Shown here piece after piece: positions 1 to 11,129 of a DNA stretch of 64,000 bases. Each line of letters begins with the position of its first letter. Position 1 is the first letter of the stretch. Source of the stretch: Nectonema munidae. Lineage: Eukaryota > Nematomorpha > Nectonematoida > Nectonematidae. Under the pieces are notes generated by a model, which saw only the letters and a program-made list of their open reading frames with translations, did no database searches and was not told where the DNA came from. The stretch is from NCBI GenBank assembly GCA_030549495.1, contig JAUIRK010000179.1, positions 186,001-250,000 of the forward strand, given 5' to 3'. The translations under genes were made by a program, and so were the position numbers.

Positions 1-655
1 GTTTTTTCCATAAAACAAAAACTTAACTTTCAAAGTACCTAGTGCCTGTACTTTTTTTTATTTTACGATACAAATTATCCCTGACTTCTATGGATTTAAG
101 GAGAATTCATCTATGGATTATGAAACTTATATTAACCTTAGTATTAACTAATATTGATGATGAAATTATGTTTGTCAGGCGAGTGAAGAGAATATTCGGA
201 TCATCAAAAAGTGGATGAAAATGTTTAGTAAATTCGTATTCAGCTAAGAATTCAATAAATCCTTGTTTATTCATTCTTTTGAAGAATAAAAGCCAAAAGA
301 AAACATGATAGGAAAGTGATCTGATATACACGATTCCAAGACACAACTCTTAACATAGGAAATTTCTTTACTTACAAAGATATTGTCAATCAAAGTACTA
401 TGCTGTGGACGTGAGACTTTAGTAACAAAAATACTAAAAGGATGAAATATTAACAGGTTTAAAAACTACTGGTCTGAGATGAGGTAACATATTAATGTTA
501 AAATCTCATACAATAACATGTGAATGTTTAGAATTAAGAAGAGATAGAAAATGAGATAAATCATTAATAAAACTTACAAAATCACACTTTAAACTAGTTG
601 ATTGCTTATATAAATTGTGAATAACTATGTTTTTGATTTCAATTGAAAAGACTTG
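1..655. other. No identifiable gene
   Basis: AT-rich sequence. I see no conserved coding segment, tRNA or clear repeat terminus. Only short chance reading frames are present. Confidence 0.5.
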
Positions 656-1930
656 TTCGAAGGCTCATAGGAGAGATGTTCGAAGGCTAATAGGAGAGAT
701 GTTTGATGACATAATATCAGAGATGGTTTTATTGATTCGGAATTCGATTTTCAACTTTTTTGCAATGAAACAATGAATGCTATAAACTTAGCTCAGCCTT
801 GTTTTACTTACAACTTGTAGACCATTTTTTGTTTTGTGAAACTCTTAGTTTTAGAACAACTTTAAGAGAAATATTTGACAAGATGGGCAGTTTGTTACAA
901 CGCATGGTATTGGAGTGTGACTGACTATTCTTTAGCAATTTTTGTTCTAGTTTTCAGACTCTGATTAAACAAAAATCTACAGATGTAATCGGTACTTGAT
1001 GCGATATTCATCTCTAAACCTTAATAATGAAAACCTTACTTGATGTGTTGAAAAATGTTCTCAATGAAGTCATTAAAGAGCCTATTTAATTAAAGCAAAT
1101 GCTTTCAACTGTTGTTTGTTTTCAGAGTTAAGTAAAGAAAATTATTTAGAATTCAAAATACTCTTGCTGAACTCAAACGTGAGGTAGATTTCCAAAGGAA
1201 TAGATTCAAAGCGATGCTATGGAAAGAAATTCAACAATTTCTGCAAAGCAAAGACATGCATGTAAAATTTTCAGATGTCCGTTTTCATATGTTCCTATCG
1301 TTTTTAGTGAACACATTTGAATCATGAATTCCCTTAAACTTTCGCTGCAAGGAAGAGATTACTGTACTCCATGTCATAAACAGCTATTGAAATGGGGCTG
1401 AAATTATGACATTCTTAGACAAGAAAAATTTCGTTCGGTTTTCCAACATATTTGATGATGAAAATAAGATTTTCATTAATGAAGATGTTCTGGAGGTGAA
1501 ACATGGTGTAGGATATCTTAGGTAATAAATTTTCTTTATTTTCCTAACCTATAAATATTTGAAAAATACTATCCATTTATCAAAAAACCGTTTATAATCT
1601 CGATTAGTAATCTGACCACAGAAGACTTCTTAATTCAAGAACAGTTTATTGATTTGATTAATGATTGAGGATGTTCAAAGCGTGTTTTTTGAAATATCTC
1701 ATAACGATTTTTCGATTGAAATGGGAGAGTCCTATGCTGATCTTGCAAAGATTGCTTTGAAAGTTGATTCGATTTGCCACTACATATGAGTGTGAGCAAG
1801 CGTTTTCCATGCTACTTGCGATTGAAACCAAATTTCGAAACAGATTGAAAGTGAGTAATGATATGAGAATTGTATTGGTCAAACAAAGCCTGAGATTGAT
1901 TGGATTATTCAGACAATTTTTGAATATATA
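656..1930 (+). mobile_element. Decayed hAT transposase (ZBED5/SCAND3-like)
   Basis: This is a heavily mutated hAT transposase. Around 730-800 the translation reads FDFQLFCNETMNAINLAQP, which matches the catalytic-core segment (QLDE...D.ANLAQ) of the ZBED5/SCAND3-type hAT family. Near 1784-1910 a second frame gives TTYECEQAFSMLLAIETKF, the hATC dimerisation region (TYLCE.aFS.l..iKtK.R.RL). Between them lie many stops and frame changes, so it cannot make a protein. At its left edge a 23-bp segment is tandemly duplicated (656-678 and 679-701). A related copy lies at 30.4-31.1 kb. No termini or target duplication were found. Family identity comes from motif recognition only. Confidence 0.65.
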
Positions 1931-3088
1931 ATTGTGCCAATTTTTTTAGTACAGTAGTTTATATGTTGATTTATTTTTTTTAATGAGATCCCGAGCTATT
2001 AAAAAATTTTAAAAAGAACGCCACGCCGAAATTTTTACAAACTTTGTGAATAAACTGTTCTATCTCATAAGAGAACAAAATCATTCATATATGATAATAG
2101 ATCACTACTCATAGGATGCAATTAAACTTTTGTCTCTCCTTATTGCTATTTACCATTTATTGAAACCGATGATTACAGTTGCCGTTTCTATCGCTAGATA
2201 TGCTATACTCTAACATAGTGAAGGTATTATACCATGACTAAAAACGATCTTTGTAAACCTTGGAAAATAATTTTTGGTTGAGACGATTCTGTATTTGGTC
2301 TTCGAAGGTTAATAATGTTTTTGTCTTCTAAAGACCATATGGATAGGATTGTATTAGAAGACTTATTTGCAATGCAGTCAGACCCCATTTATCCGACAGT
2401 AGATTATTCGACAACTTCGCTTTCTGATACAATATTTATTGATTAGGAGCTAAATGATTTTTCTCAGCCACTCATCTCACTAATTGTCAACAAGACTAAA
2501 TCATATCAAATGAATTGGTTAAGTGGATTGATTACTCTGTACTGAGATGCATTACTGCTTAAAATTAAATTTTAAAATTTTTAGCAATGAAATGTTATCA
2601 AATTAGATATAGAAAATCTTACACAATATTCATATTCTACCTACCTACACATATATTCAGTTAGTAAAGTAATTTGTTTCAAAATTTGTTTAGGACTTGG
2701 GTCTATGAATTGACAGGTATTAAGTCGTGAATTTAAATTTGGCCCTTTTAAAAAGAAATTGAAGGTTTAAAATTTTTGGAAAGAAAATTTGCTACAAACT
2801 TAAAAAACTATATAAATGGGCTATTCCATTCCAAAAGTTATACGCTATAAATTACATAAATGAAATTATTTGTGCTAAGTTTTAACTAAATTGTAATGAA
2901 AGTGTGAAAACATTGCCAACAACTATTGATTATTATTATTATTAAAAGCAATCATGATAAAAAAAAACGAAAACATTCAATAAAACTAAATATCTAAGGA
3001 TAGAGATGCTATAAATTTTATTTCTGGAAGAAAATTGAGTGTTTAAATTAATATTTAGCAAATATAATAAGGCCATTTTTCCTAACTT
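1931..3088. other. Non-coding stretch with one pogo-like terminus
   Basis: No gene seen. At about 2375-2405 the sequence CAGTCAGACCCCATTTATCC resembles the terminal repeat of Tigger/pogo elements (CAGT.A.ACC.C..TTATCCG), but no matching inverted copy was found nearby. Confidence 0.35.
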
Positions 3089-3460
3089 GTGTATTCTATT
3101 ACATTAATTTAACTCTTTCATTTACAGTAATCAATACGGATAAACCTTTTAGCTTTAAATTATAAAAAAATTCATTCTTATATAGTTAAGCGCCATAAAA
3201 ATATCTACCCCGCAGAAAAATTTATGGGCTCTTATCCAAAATACTGGCTACATTACTGTCTCTGATCAAACATAGCTCAAATGTGCATTACTATAACAAA
3301 GAAGTGAACGTTGATAAAAAAAAATAGATTTTAGATATTCATTCTAAGACTTAACCTTAAAACAAGAAAAGTAATATCGAAAATCTACTCAGAAGACAAA
3401 CAAGTCTAATAAATACTATAAAAAAGGATATATAATTCAGAAAACCTCCCCCCCTTCCCC
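3089..3460 (+). repeat. Unclassified dispersed repeat, copy 1
   Basis: This block is clearly related to 31146-31470. Both contain TTGTGTATTCTATTA, an AATTTAACTCTTT segment, ATTTATGGGCTCTT and then TACATTAC.GTCTCTGATCAA, in the same order and spacing. A shorter third copy lies at 3845-4010. It has no recognisable coding capacity. It may be a non-coding part of a transposon. Confidence 0.6.
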
Positions 3461-3844
3461 TCCTTGAAAAGCGTAACTTTTCTAGGCTGTCGCCTTCGCC
3501 TCTCAGATTGGAAAAAATAGCACTTATATTTGCTACAAATATTAAATTTATATGAATTAGCAATTCAATTCTTGTGATACGCGACATGATACAAAATTGT
3601 ACAAAAATAATATCAGAAGAGTAAAATAAACTCTATAAAAAATAACCCTTTAGATCCCAAGAAAACAGGCACTAATTAAATAATAGAAGATACTTCTTAT
3701 TGTAATTGGAAGAAGAAAGTTTATTAGGTCAATTTAGATCTTAAGGAGAGATTGAACATTTAGATGCTAGTTTCAACTAACCTTTGTTCGTCTCTTTCTG
3801 GCATGTTCCAATAAATTATTATTTACTCTATGAATAATGCCACG

Positions 3845-4010
3845 ATACGATTTTTTTCAGTTAGTTTAATCAATAGGGATAAACCTTACTTTAAATTATA
3901 GAGAATACTTTCTGACCTGCAAGAAAAAGTATCTTGTATAGTTATGTGCTATTGAGGGAATCTAAATTTATTAGGGGACGGGGAGGTTGTCTCCTTACCC
4001 CTCTCCCTTC
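3845..4010 (+). repeat. Unclassified dispersed repeat, copy 2 (partial)
   Basis: It shares the AATAGGGATAAAC...CTTTAAATTATAGAGAATAC core with the copy at 31.1-31.5 kb and with 3089-3460, but its right part is different and G-rich. Confidence 0.5.
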
Positions 4011-4984
4011 CCAGATGTGCTACTCTGTTATGCATCAAAACAGGTTTTGAAAATTTTTTATGATAAACCTGTTTTATATTTTTCAATTATTTTTCAACAC
4101 TAATTGGTGTGCATTAATTTTTGAAATTTATGTATTATATTTCATATTCAAAAGTGTGATATTCAGACTATATTTAAGTTGCTCTTTTATTTAGTTTTTA
4201 TACTGGTTAATTCAATTAGCTGTCTGAATATTTTTTTTATTTAGAAGTTAGGATCAGATGATTTGAAATATTTAAATTATTACTAATACTTAAATTTTTC
4301 TTAATTAAGCATTTTTTTCATAAATAAAAACTATTTTTTTTAAATATTTTTCTTTTAAATTTAATAAATAATATAAAGCAGACGATTGTAACCTTATTTT
4401 CTTAATAAGTCAATTTTAGATTCAATATATATTTATGTTACATAAAATGTTTAAGTTGCTCCCTTATATAGTTTTTATACTGGTTAATTCAATTAGCGAA
4501 GAATTAATTAATTTTGTTATTTGGAAGTCAGTATCTCGTGAGATAAAACATTTAAATTTACTAATACTATACTGTTTTCACTTTAAGTGCGTCCTTTTTC
4601 ACTTTAATTGCCCTCTTTTTTTACTTCAAATGCGTTCTTTTTCACTAAAAAGTGAGGCTTTTCATTTTTTAAAACTACAAAATATAGAATTTGAGCTATA
4701 AATTTATCCAAAATTAAAGTTTATAAAATTTTTCGAAAACAGTACATGTTATCTTTTTTATCAAAGTTAATGAGAAAAGGCAAAAGAAGAAAAAGATTAA
4801 AATGAAAATTCAAAAAAGGTGATAAAGCAGAAAACTTTATTTTAATAATAATGATTTGGATTATACTTTTCTCCATTCATGGCCAAGTTTAGATTGAAGA
4901 ACATATATCTGTAAAAATTGTTTAAATCCAATATTGTAATTGTCTTTACTGCCTCTTTTATAACTTCCTGGATATCATGCATTG

Positions 4985-5846
4985 TGTTGTCGTTAGACAT
5001 CTTTTGCCTACATCTACTCTAAATTTTTGAAAAAACATTTTAAATAGGACTCAGCATGTATGAGTAAGAAGAAAGGTATTGAAGCTTGACACGTTTACTG
5101 TTTTGCATGAAAAAATTCTTGATTTTTTGCGGTTTGTGAATGGCCGCATTGTCCATTATAAGCCAATGTATGCTTCCATTTTTAGGTAGTTATTCTAGAA
5201 GCTCCTCCAAAAACACCAGAAACTTTTCTGCATTTACAGCAGAGTTATACAATTTATAGTGACGGATTTTGTTACAGTTGATTGCCAACAGAAGAGAAGT
5301 ATTTTTTGATATTTGTGTTCGAATGACTGATACAGCTTTTGTGCCTTTTTTGGACCTGGCATATGCTCTTGTGAGATGATTATTAAACCCAGATTCGTCA
5401 ATGAAGAAAGCCATGGTCTTTTGGGGCGTTACTTGCCATATGTAAAGCATATTCTTGCTTTAATGACACTTCTATCCGAATTCACAGCTTCAATTTCTTT
5501 ATTCGCCCTTTTAGGTGTTAATTTTATTTTCTTTACAAGCTGATAATGAATAGAAGTTGTACTCATTTCAAAATTAAATCTTGATTTGAGTTTGTCATTT
5601 ATTTCTTGTAAAGTCTGTGTTGAGCAATCTTCTATACCTTTTTCGAGTAACTTTTCATCATCAAAAGAGGTTGTTTTGTGTCCTCCATGCTTTCTAACTC
5701 CATCGTTTTCTTTGTGCATGTAAATTATTGATTTTGCTGTTGAATATTTTAAAAACAGTATATTCGCAGCATCTTTATACTATAATTATTTTCGATAACT
5801 AATTCCACAAGCTTTTCTTTTTTTTAAACGAAACTTTTTCTGGCAT
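4985..5846 (-). pseudogene. Tc1/mariner-like transposase pseudogene
   Basis: This encoded the DDE transposase of the surrounding element. Translation starts at an ATG at 5846 (MPEKVSFKKK) and continues into a helix-turn-helix-like region (KLVELVIENNYSIK). The catalytic core shows the first Asp in FIDESGFNNHLTRAYARSKK (about 5345-5410) and the second in IMDNAAIHK (about 5140-5165), about the usual spacing before SPI-x-NVF near 5040. The third acidic residue is replaced by a stop codon (5040-5042), and other stops and frame changes separate the segments. The gene is therefore dead. Neighbouring reading frames at 5.8-6.4 kb are shadows. Confidence 0.7.
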
Positions 5847-6554
5847 TGTGACTCGTTGAAGTTAAAGTTAAAAACAAAATAGGAAAAAGAAAGAATTGGA
5901 GACGTATTGTGAAAAACAAATAGTGCTCAAATGGCAAAATGAAGCTTGCAGAATACGCAAGTCCTTTTATACCCTCTGTCAGAGAACCAATACGAATGCA
6001 CTTGCTTTCTTCAATTTTTTTCATTTTGAAGTATTTTTGTGCTTGTTTTTAAACTTTGAAGCTCATTTATGACTAAATTTTTGCTTTTTTTGATACGTTT
6101 TTTGTTCAGTATTTATGAACTGCTTCCATTTTTTTAAGTGGTCTTTTATTTTTTAATGTTTTTAAGCAAAATTTATGATTTCAGTAACAAAAAAGAGACA
6201 AAAACAAGGCAAAAAATAAATAAAATAAGCAGATTTTTCCAAGTCCGACTTTATGTTTAAATATTTTTCCGATATAACCAAGACATAATCAATACCTGAC
6301 ATCCTAATTAACACAATAGAAAGTTTTTTTTCTGAAAGAAGCAGAAAATTTATCAAAAACATGAATCGAAGTGTTAAGGAGTGTTTGGGAAAAAAAACAA
6401 ACAAATTTAACCTTAAAAAACCCTTGACAAGAATTAAAGAATCTTAGTTTTGTCTAAATTTATAGATACATTTTTTTTAATCTCAACTTGCCCATGAATT
6501 GACTGAAGTACGATCTAAATCATTATTATTTTCTGCTTTATCAATTTTACTTAA

Positions 6555-6685
6555 CACATTTAAGGCCAAGCAAAGCAGACGATATCTAAAAAAAACGCAG
6601 ACGATTTATATTCAAAGTCATTGAAAAAAGCAGACGAAGTTGAAATTACTTATGTTCCAAAATAGGAACATTAACCGTAAATGGG
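6555..6685. mobile_element. piggyBac-type MITE, TTAA-flanked
   Basis: It is flanked by TTAA at 6551-6554 and 6686-6689. The right end reads CGTAAATGGG before TTAA, and the left end reads CACATTTAAGGCCAAG after TTAA, which is a degenerate inverted match. The interior carries three GCAGACGA motifs. It shares ends and interior motif with the copy at 61229-61336. The TTAA target and CCC-type ends are diagnostic of the piggyBac superfamily. Confidence 0.75.
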
Positions 6686-6728
6686 TTAACGTGAAAAAAG
6701 GCGCACTTAAAGTGAAAAAGGACCCACT

Positions 6729-6780
6729 TCAGTGGCGGATCCAAGGAGGGGGGCTCATGGGCCTAGCCCCCCCCCTATGA
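6729..6780. repeat. G-rich transposon terminus-like motif
   Basis: AGTGGCGGATCC followed by a G-run and then a C-run. The same AGTGGCGGATC motif occurs at 32863, and an inverted GGCGGATTCCGCC occurs near 36055. It looks like the end of a non-autonomous DNA transposon, but no partner end was located here. Confidence 0.35.
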
Positions 6781-7139
6781 AAAATGGCTTCGAAAATTAC
6801 CCTTACTAATTTTGCTTTTTCCTAAAACAATACTTGTTAGTAGTTGATTACGTTTATATATCAACGATATAACAAGTCGAATTCTAAAAGACATAAAACA
6901 GCTGTTGTATTCTAGCAAAATTGCAAAAAATTTAAACTGACTAAATTCATGAATAAACTTATAATAATTTCGAAAATAACTTTTCTATTCTACCATTTTT
7001 TAATCCTTTACTTTTTTGTAATTACTTTTAAACATTTATATTTAATTTAGGTAAATTTTCAAGCACACTCTAATAAAACTATCAAAAATCACTTGACACG
7101 AACTCGAAAAAAAGTTTCAAGGCAAAAGTAATTCGTAAA

Positions 7140-9314
7140 ATGACTGTATTTTTCAAAATTTTGTTTGCTTACATTTTTTTACTTTATTATAAAAATTTAT
7201 CAATGGAAGAAAATTTTTCCAACGAACATCTCACGACACAGAAAACGGAAAATAAAAATGATACGAAATTTGACATTGCTAACGTGAACTTTTCTGGCAT
7301 AAGAGTTCCTTTAACCTTAAGTTTATGGATACTGATTGTGTCCTTTTCCAAATTTTTTTTCACTAAAGTAAAATTCTTAGAAGAGTGGGTTCCAGAGTCG
7401 TGCATGTTAATTCTTCTCGGAATCATCGTTCGCTTATTATTATTGTTTCCTTTCAAGAAATATGATATTCTAGAATCCGACTTAACATTGTCATCAGAGT
7501 TGTTCTTTTTAGTTCTACTCCCGCCTATAATTTTGGAAGCTGGTTATTCAATGCCTGGGAGACCATTCTTTGATAACATAGGCTTAATATTGTTACTAGC
7601 CTTTGTAGGAACTATATTTAACACGTTAGCAATAGGTTTTTCTCTATATGGTGTATCTGTCATTGGATGGTTTGGAGTAGAAATAAATTCTATGCAGTGC
7701 TTACTATTTGCTTCATTGATATCAGCAGTTGATCCCGTTGCAATTTTAGCTGTGTTTGATGAAATCGATGTTAATGATGTACTTAATATCGTTGTGTTTG
7801 GAGAATCTCTTTTAAACGATGGTGTATCAATTGTGCTTTATAACATGTTTAGGGCATTCAACAAAATTGGAAGTGAAAGTTTGAAAGGAATAAACATGGG
7901 GGCTGGAGTTATTTCCTTTTTTGCTGTTGCGGGTGGCGGTACATTGGTTGGAGTGTTGTTTGCTATAATGATCATATTTATAACAAAGTTTACTTATGTA
8001 GCGCCTTTACTCGAACCAATCATTGTTCTCACGATGGCGTATCTTTCGTACATCTTTGCAGACATGTTTGAGTTATCAGGGATTCTTGCGGCTATTTTCT
8101 GTGGCTTTATTATGAGCAGATATGTTGAAAAGAATTTGACTACAAGTTCAAACGAGACATTAACGTACATTCTAAAACTAGCAGCTGGTTTGTCTCAAAG
8201 TATAATATTTCTATTATTTGGTATGTCTACAATTCATCGAAATCACGTAGCAAATTGGGTGTTCATAATATCTTCTCTTCTATTTTGCCTCATCTATCGA
8301 GTGATTGCGTCCTTCGTCCTAATAAAGATTGCAAATCGAAAGAAATTAAACAAGTTGAGCAATTTAGACATATTCATCGTTGTATACAGCGGTTTTCGTG
8401 GAGCTATCGCTTTTTCGCTCTGCACTCTTATTTCCGAGAAAGAAGTTGGCAAATACACGAAGAACATGTTTGAAACGACGACCGTGTTTATCATCTTATT
8501 CACGTCAATTTTTCAAGGAATTAGTATTAAGCCATTGGTAAATGCTCTCAATATCGAGATGCAAGATAAAAAAATACCACCCACTATAGTGGGTAAACTA
8601 TTTACAGATATGATAGACCATGTATCTAACTTCATCGGTGACTTGGTGGGAAAAAAAGGAATGAAACAGTTAAGATTAAAGTTTAACAAATTTGATTCTA
8701 AGTTTATCAAGCCCTATTTGCTCAAGGGAAAAGGATCGAACAAAAACTTGGAATTAGCTGAACAGCTTGAGAAGTTGAATGCCGCCGAATTAAATGAATA
8801 TTTATACAAGGAAGGATGGGATCTTTCTTCGATAATTCAAAATGTTAAAAGAAAAATTAGCTTTGTTTCTGCTGACAAAATGATTTGTGAGAGCAAAGAT
8901 GAAAATATTCACGAAAATTTTGATTATATATTATTGAACCAAAGGAGAAAAACAAAAAAATACAGTAGATTATCTTTGAACGGTTTAGATAAATCAGCAT
9001 CTTATTCACACGAAGTAACCCCAAACTTTTCAGAAAACAAAAGCGACTATCGAAGAAAGACAGTAGGAGCTATAGCACGCCATTCTCCGTTAACAGATCT
9101 TGAAAGCGCCATTAAAAAAGATAAATATTCCTCTAGGGCTGAGGATTTAAAAAGAAAAAGTTTTCCTACTACTGAAAAGTCAAACTGGGTATTTAAATTA
9201 CATGAAAGAAATGATATGAATAACATAACAACGATTAAAGAGGAAGAAGATAAAAATAATCATTCTTCTGAAAAACCTGCGATTTATAAAGATTTCAGCA
9301 ATAGTAGATTTTGA
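7140..9314 (+). CDS. Na+/H+ exchanger (SLC9A, NHE2/3/5-like), intronless
   Basis: Electroneutral Na+/H+ antiporter of 724 aa, a multi-pass membrane protein that extrudes protons in exchange for Na+. After a hydrophobic N-terminus (residues 1-20) the transporter domain spans about 58-475 with roughly 12 membrane segments. Family signatures are present: LLPPIILEAGY (126-136), SAVDPVAILAVF (195-206), the ion-binding motif FGESLLND (220-227, with Glu222 and Asp227) and GFRGAIAFSL (418-427, Arg420). The cytoplasmic tail (about 476-724) is charged and ends in poorly conserved Lys/Ser/Glu-rich sequence. Length is close to the family norm. The frame is open with no intron, unlike the two other genes here, so it may be a retrogene. 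ATG 7140 was chosen because it includes the hydrophobic leader; Met22 (7203) is an alternative. An AATAAA signal lies at 9348-9353. Family is certain, subfamily likely. Confidence 0.93.
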   Translation: MTVFFKILFAYIFLLYYKNLSMEENFSNEHLTTQKTENKNDTKFDIANVNFSGIRVPLTLSLWILIVSFSKFFFTKVKFLEEWVPESCMLILLGIIVRLLLLFPFKKYDILESDLTLSSELFFLVLLPPIILEAGYSMPGRPFFDNIGLILLLAFVGTIFNTLAIGFSLYGVSVIGWFGVEINSMQCLLFASLISAVDPVAILAVFDEIDVNDVLNIVVFGESLLNDGVSIVLYNMFRAFNKIGSESLKGINMGAGVISFFAVAGGGTLVGVLFAIMIIFITKFTYVAPLLEPIIVLTMAYLSYIFADMFELSGILAAIFCGFIMSRYVEKNLTTSSNETLTYILKLAAGLSQSIIFLLFGMSTIHRNHVANWVFIISSLLFCLIYRVIASFVLIKIANRKKLNKLSNLDIFIVVYSGFRGAIAFSLCTLISEKEVGKYTKNMFETTTVFIILFTSIFQGISIKPLVNALNIEMQDKKIPPTIVGKLFTDMIDHVSNFIGDLVGKKGMKQLRLKFNKFDSKFIKPYLLKGKGSNKNLELAEQLEKLNAAELNEYLYKEGWDLSSIIQNVKRKISFVSADKMICESKDENIHENFDYILLNQRRKTKKYSRLSLNGLDKSASYSHEVTPNFSENKSDYRRKTVGAIARHSPLTDLESAIKKDKYSSRAEDLKRKSFPTTEKSNWVFKLHERNDMNNITTIKEEEDKNNHSSEKPAIYKDFSNSRF

Positions 9315-9347
9315 AATATAATATCACTATATAATTTAAATATCTTT

Positions 9348-9353
9348 AATAAA
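9348..9353 (+). promoter_or_regulatory. Candidate polyadenylation signal of the exchanger gene
   Basis: Canonical AATAAA 34 bases after the stop codon of the Na+/H+ exchanger. The surroundings are AT-rich, so chance occurrence is possible. Confidence 0.45.
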
Positions 9354-11129
9354 AATTTTTTAATTTAGTATCAAAATTGTATGTTGGTCCAAAATACAAC
9401 ATATATACATACGCACCCAGACATTAAAATGTAAACAAATAGCGGTATTTTCAATTATGGCTTTTGACCAAGGTTAAGACTTTATCATAAAAGTGGAAAT
9501 TTTGATGCAGATGTTTATGGGCCTAAAAAAGATTAAAAAATTATTTTGTTACCAAAAACAACGCTGCATAAACGCAACGTTAGGAAAATACATGAAAATT
9601 TAAAACATATCTAAAAGATGAACAAACCACTAATATAAAAATTAGTGGAAGTTTAGTTATACAAATGATATAAGTAAAAAATCGTTTTGTCTGTTGTTCC
9701 TTAATTGTTTCCAATCTATCGTTTATTAAATAGTGGTCTTTTAAGGGGATGTGCATTTTAATGAATATTTTTCTAGATGCCTTTTTATTATTCAAAACAA
9801 TCCTTCGATGTTTTTATTTTTAATAAAGAATATAAAATTTAATAGCATTTATTGTTTAATTACATTATTTTCTCACTGATTTCTTAAAAACCCCATACTG
9901 TGTGATAGTTTATCAGCACACAAAATTTGTAAACAAAAGTTACTATAAAAAAGTTCATTACAATGAAATAATATACTATTAGGATTAAAATAAATTATGT
10001 TTAAAAAGTATGTTGGTGTTAATTTATGCGACCTTGTACATTTAAGATTTTTTTACTTTCAAATGAAAAAAATATTCATTTTGATGAAATATTTTACAAT
10101 ATATTATAAAGGATGAGCTATGGCGAAAATTCATTTAAAATATATCAACAAAGTATTTAGTCCATTCTTCTCTTTCCATTTTTTCATTTCATTCTGTGAC
10201 ACTTTTTACATCTATTAAGCTTTTGTAAAATAGAAGAGCTCGAGCGCTCTGCAAAATTTAGTAAATTGGTGGTACAATTCCAAACCCTCAATTTTAATTC
10301 TTTTCCTTCATGATAAAAATTCTGATTTTGAATTTGTCAGATGGATCAAGTTTTGTGTTATCATAAACATGCAGAAATATTTAAAATCTTTTTCTGCTCC
10401 TGAAATTAATAAGTTGAAACAGTTCTTTCCATTTCCCAAAACCCGTTCTTGGTAAGTTGAGATATTCATAAATATTAAAACTACAATAATATGAGATTTC
10501 TTTATCATCATTAAAAACACTTTTGTTTGAGAAGCATAGAGTTAAAAAATTAACTAATTTAAAAAATAATTGTAAAGGGTTGAAATTTCAACATGAAAAG
10601 TTAGCGCGCAGTGAGGTATTATTTTACTTAAATTGGCTAAATATTTAAGCAATTCCAAAAATTATTTAAAAGTTCCTTTTTTCATTTGAGATGTTATATT
10701 AATCATTAAATGTTCTCTATACACTGCAGGATTTCTTCACCTTTTTGATGTGATGATTTTTTAAAAAAAATCACGAATCAAACAGAAATAATTTTTATAA
10801 GATTTTAATTCAATGAAATATAAAAAAACTACTCAACAAAATAATTTTTTTATTTTTAAGCTAAATCTAACTTGACATACTTTTATATAGTTATTTATTT
10901 ACTGTTTTAAACGATGTGCCTATTAATTTCCGCCAAACGATTTTCGAAATTCATATTAATTACAATGAAAAAAGTTATATCCGGTTACAATTTTATAGCT
11001 TTATACACATCTATTTCATTTCAACGCATTAATTATGACAGTAACGATTCTGAGTTGAAAAACTCTGCTATATGACTTGAAAGATTTACATAGCAATATA
11101 TACTCTCGATTTCAGGCTAACAAAAACTA
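9354..11129. other. Intergenic, nothing identified
   Basis: AT-rich sequence with short reading frames only. I found no conserved motif, repeat terminus or RNA gene. Confidence 0.5.

Larger units (their letters stand above)
4571..6728 (-). mobile_element. Tc1/mariner-like (IS630-type) DNA transposon
   Basis: The element is bounded by inverted repeats. The left end (4571-4613) carries CACTTTAAGTGCG-TCCTTTTT-CACTTTAA, and the reverse complement of the right end (6688-6728) carries CACTTTAAGTGCG-CCTTTTTT-CACGTTAA. The terminal repeat is itself built from a short CACTTTAAGTGCG/CCTTTTT unit repeated in tandem. The transposase relic lies between, on the minus strand. A 131-bp piggyBac-type MITE has inserted at a TTAA within the right terminal repeat. 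I could not fix a target-site duplication. Confidence 0.65.
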
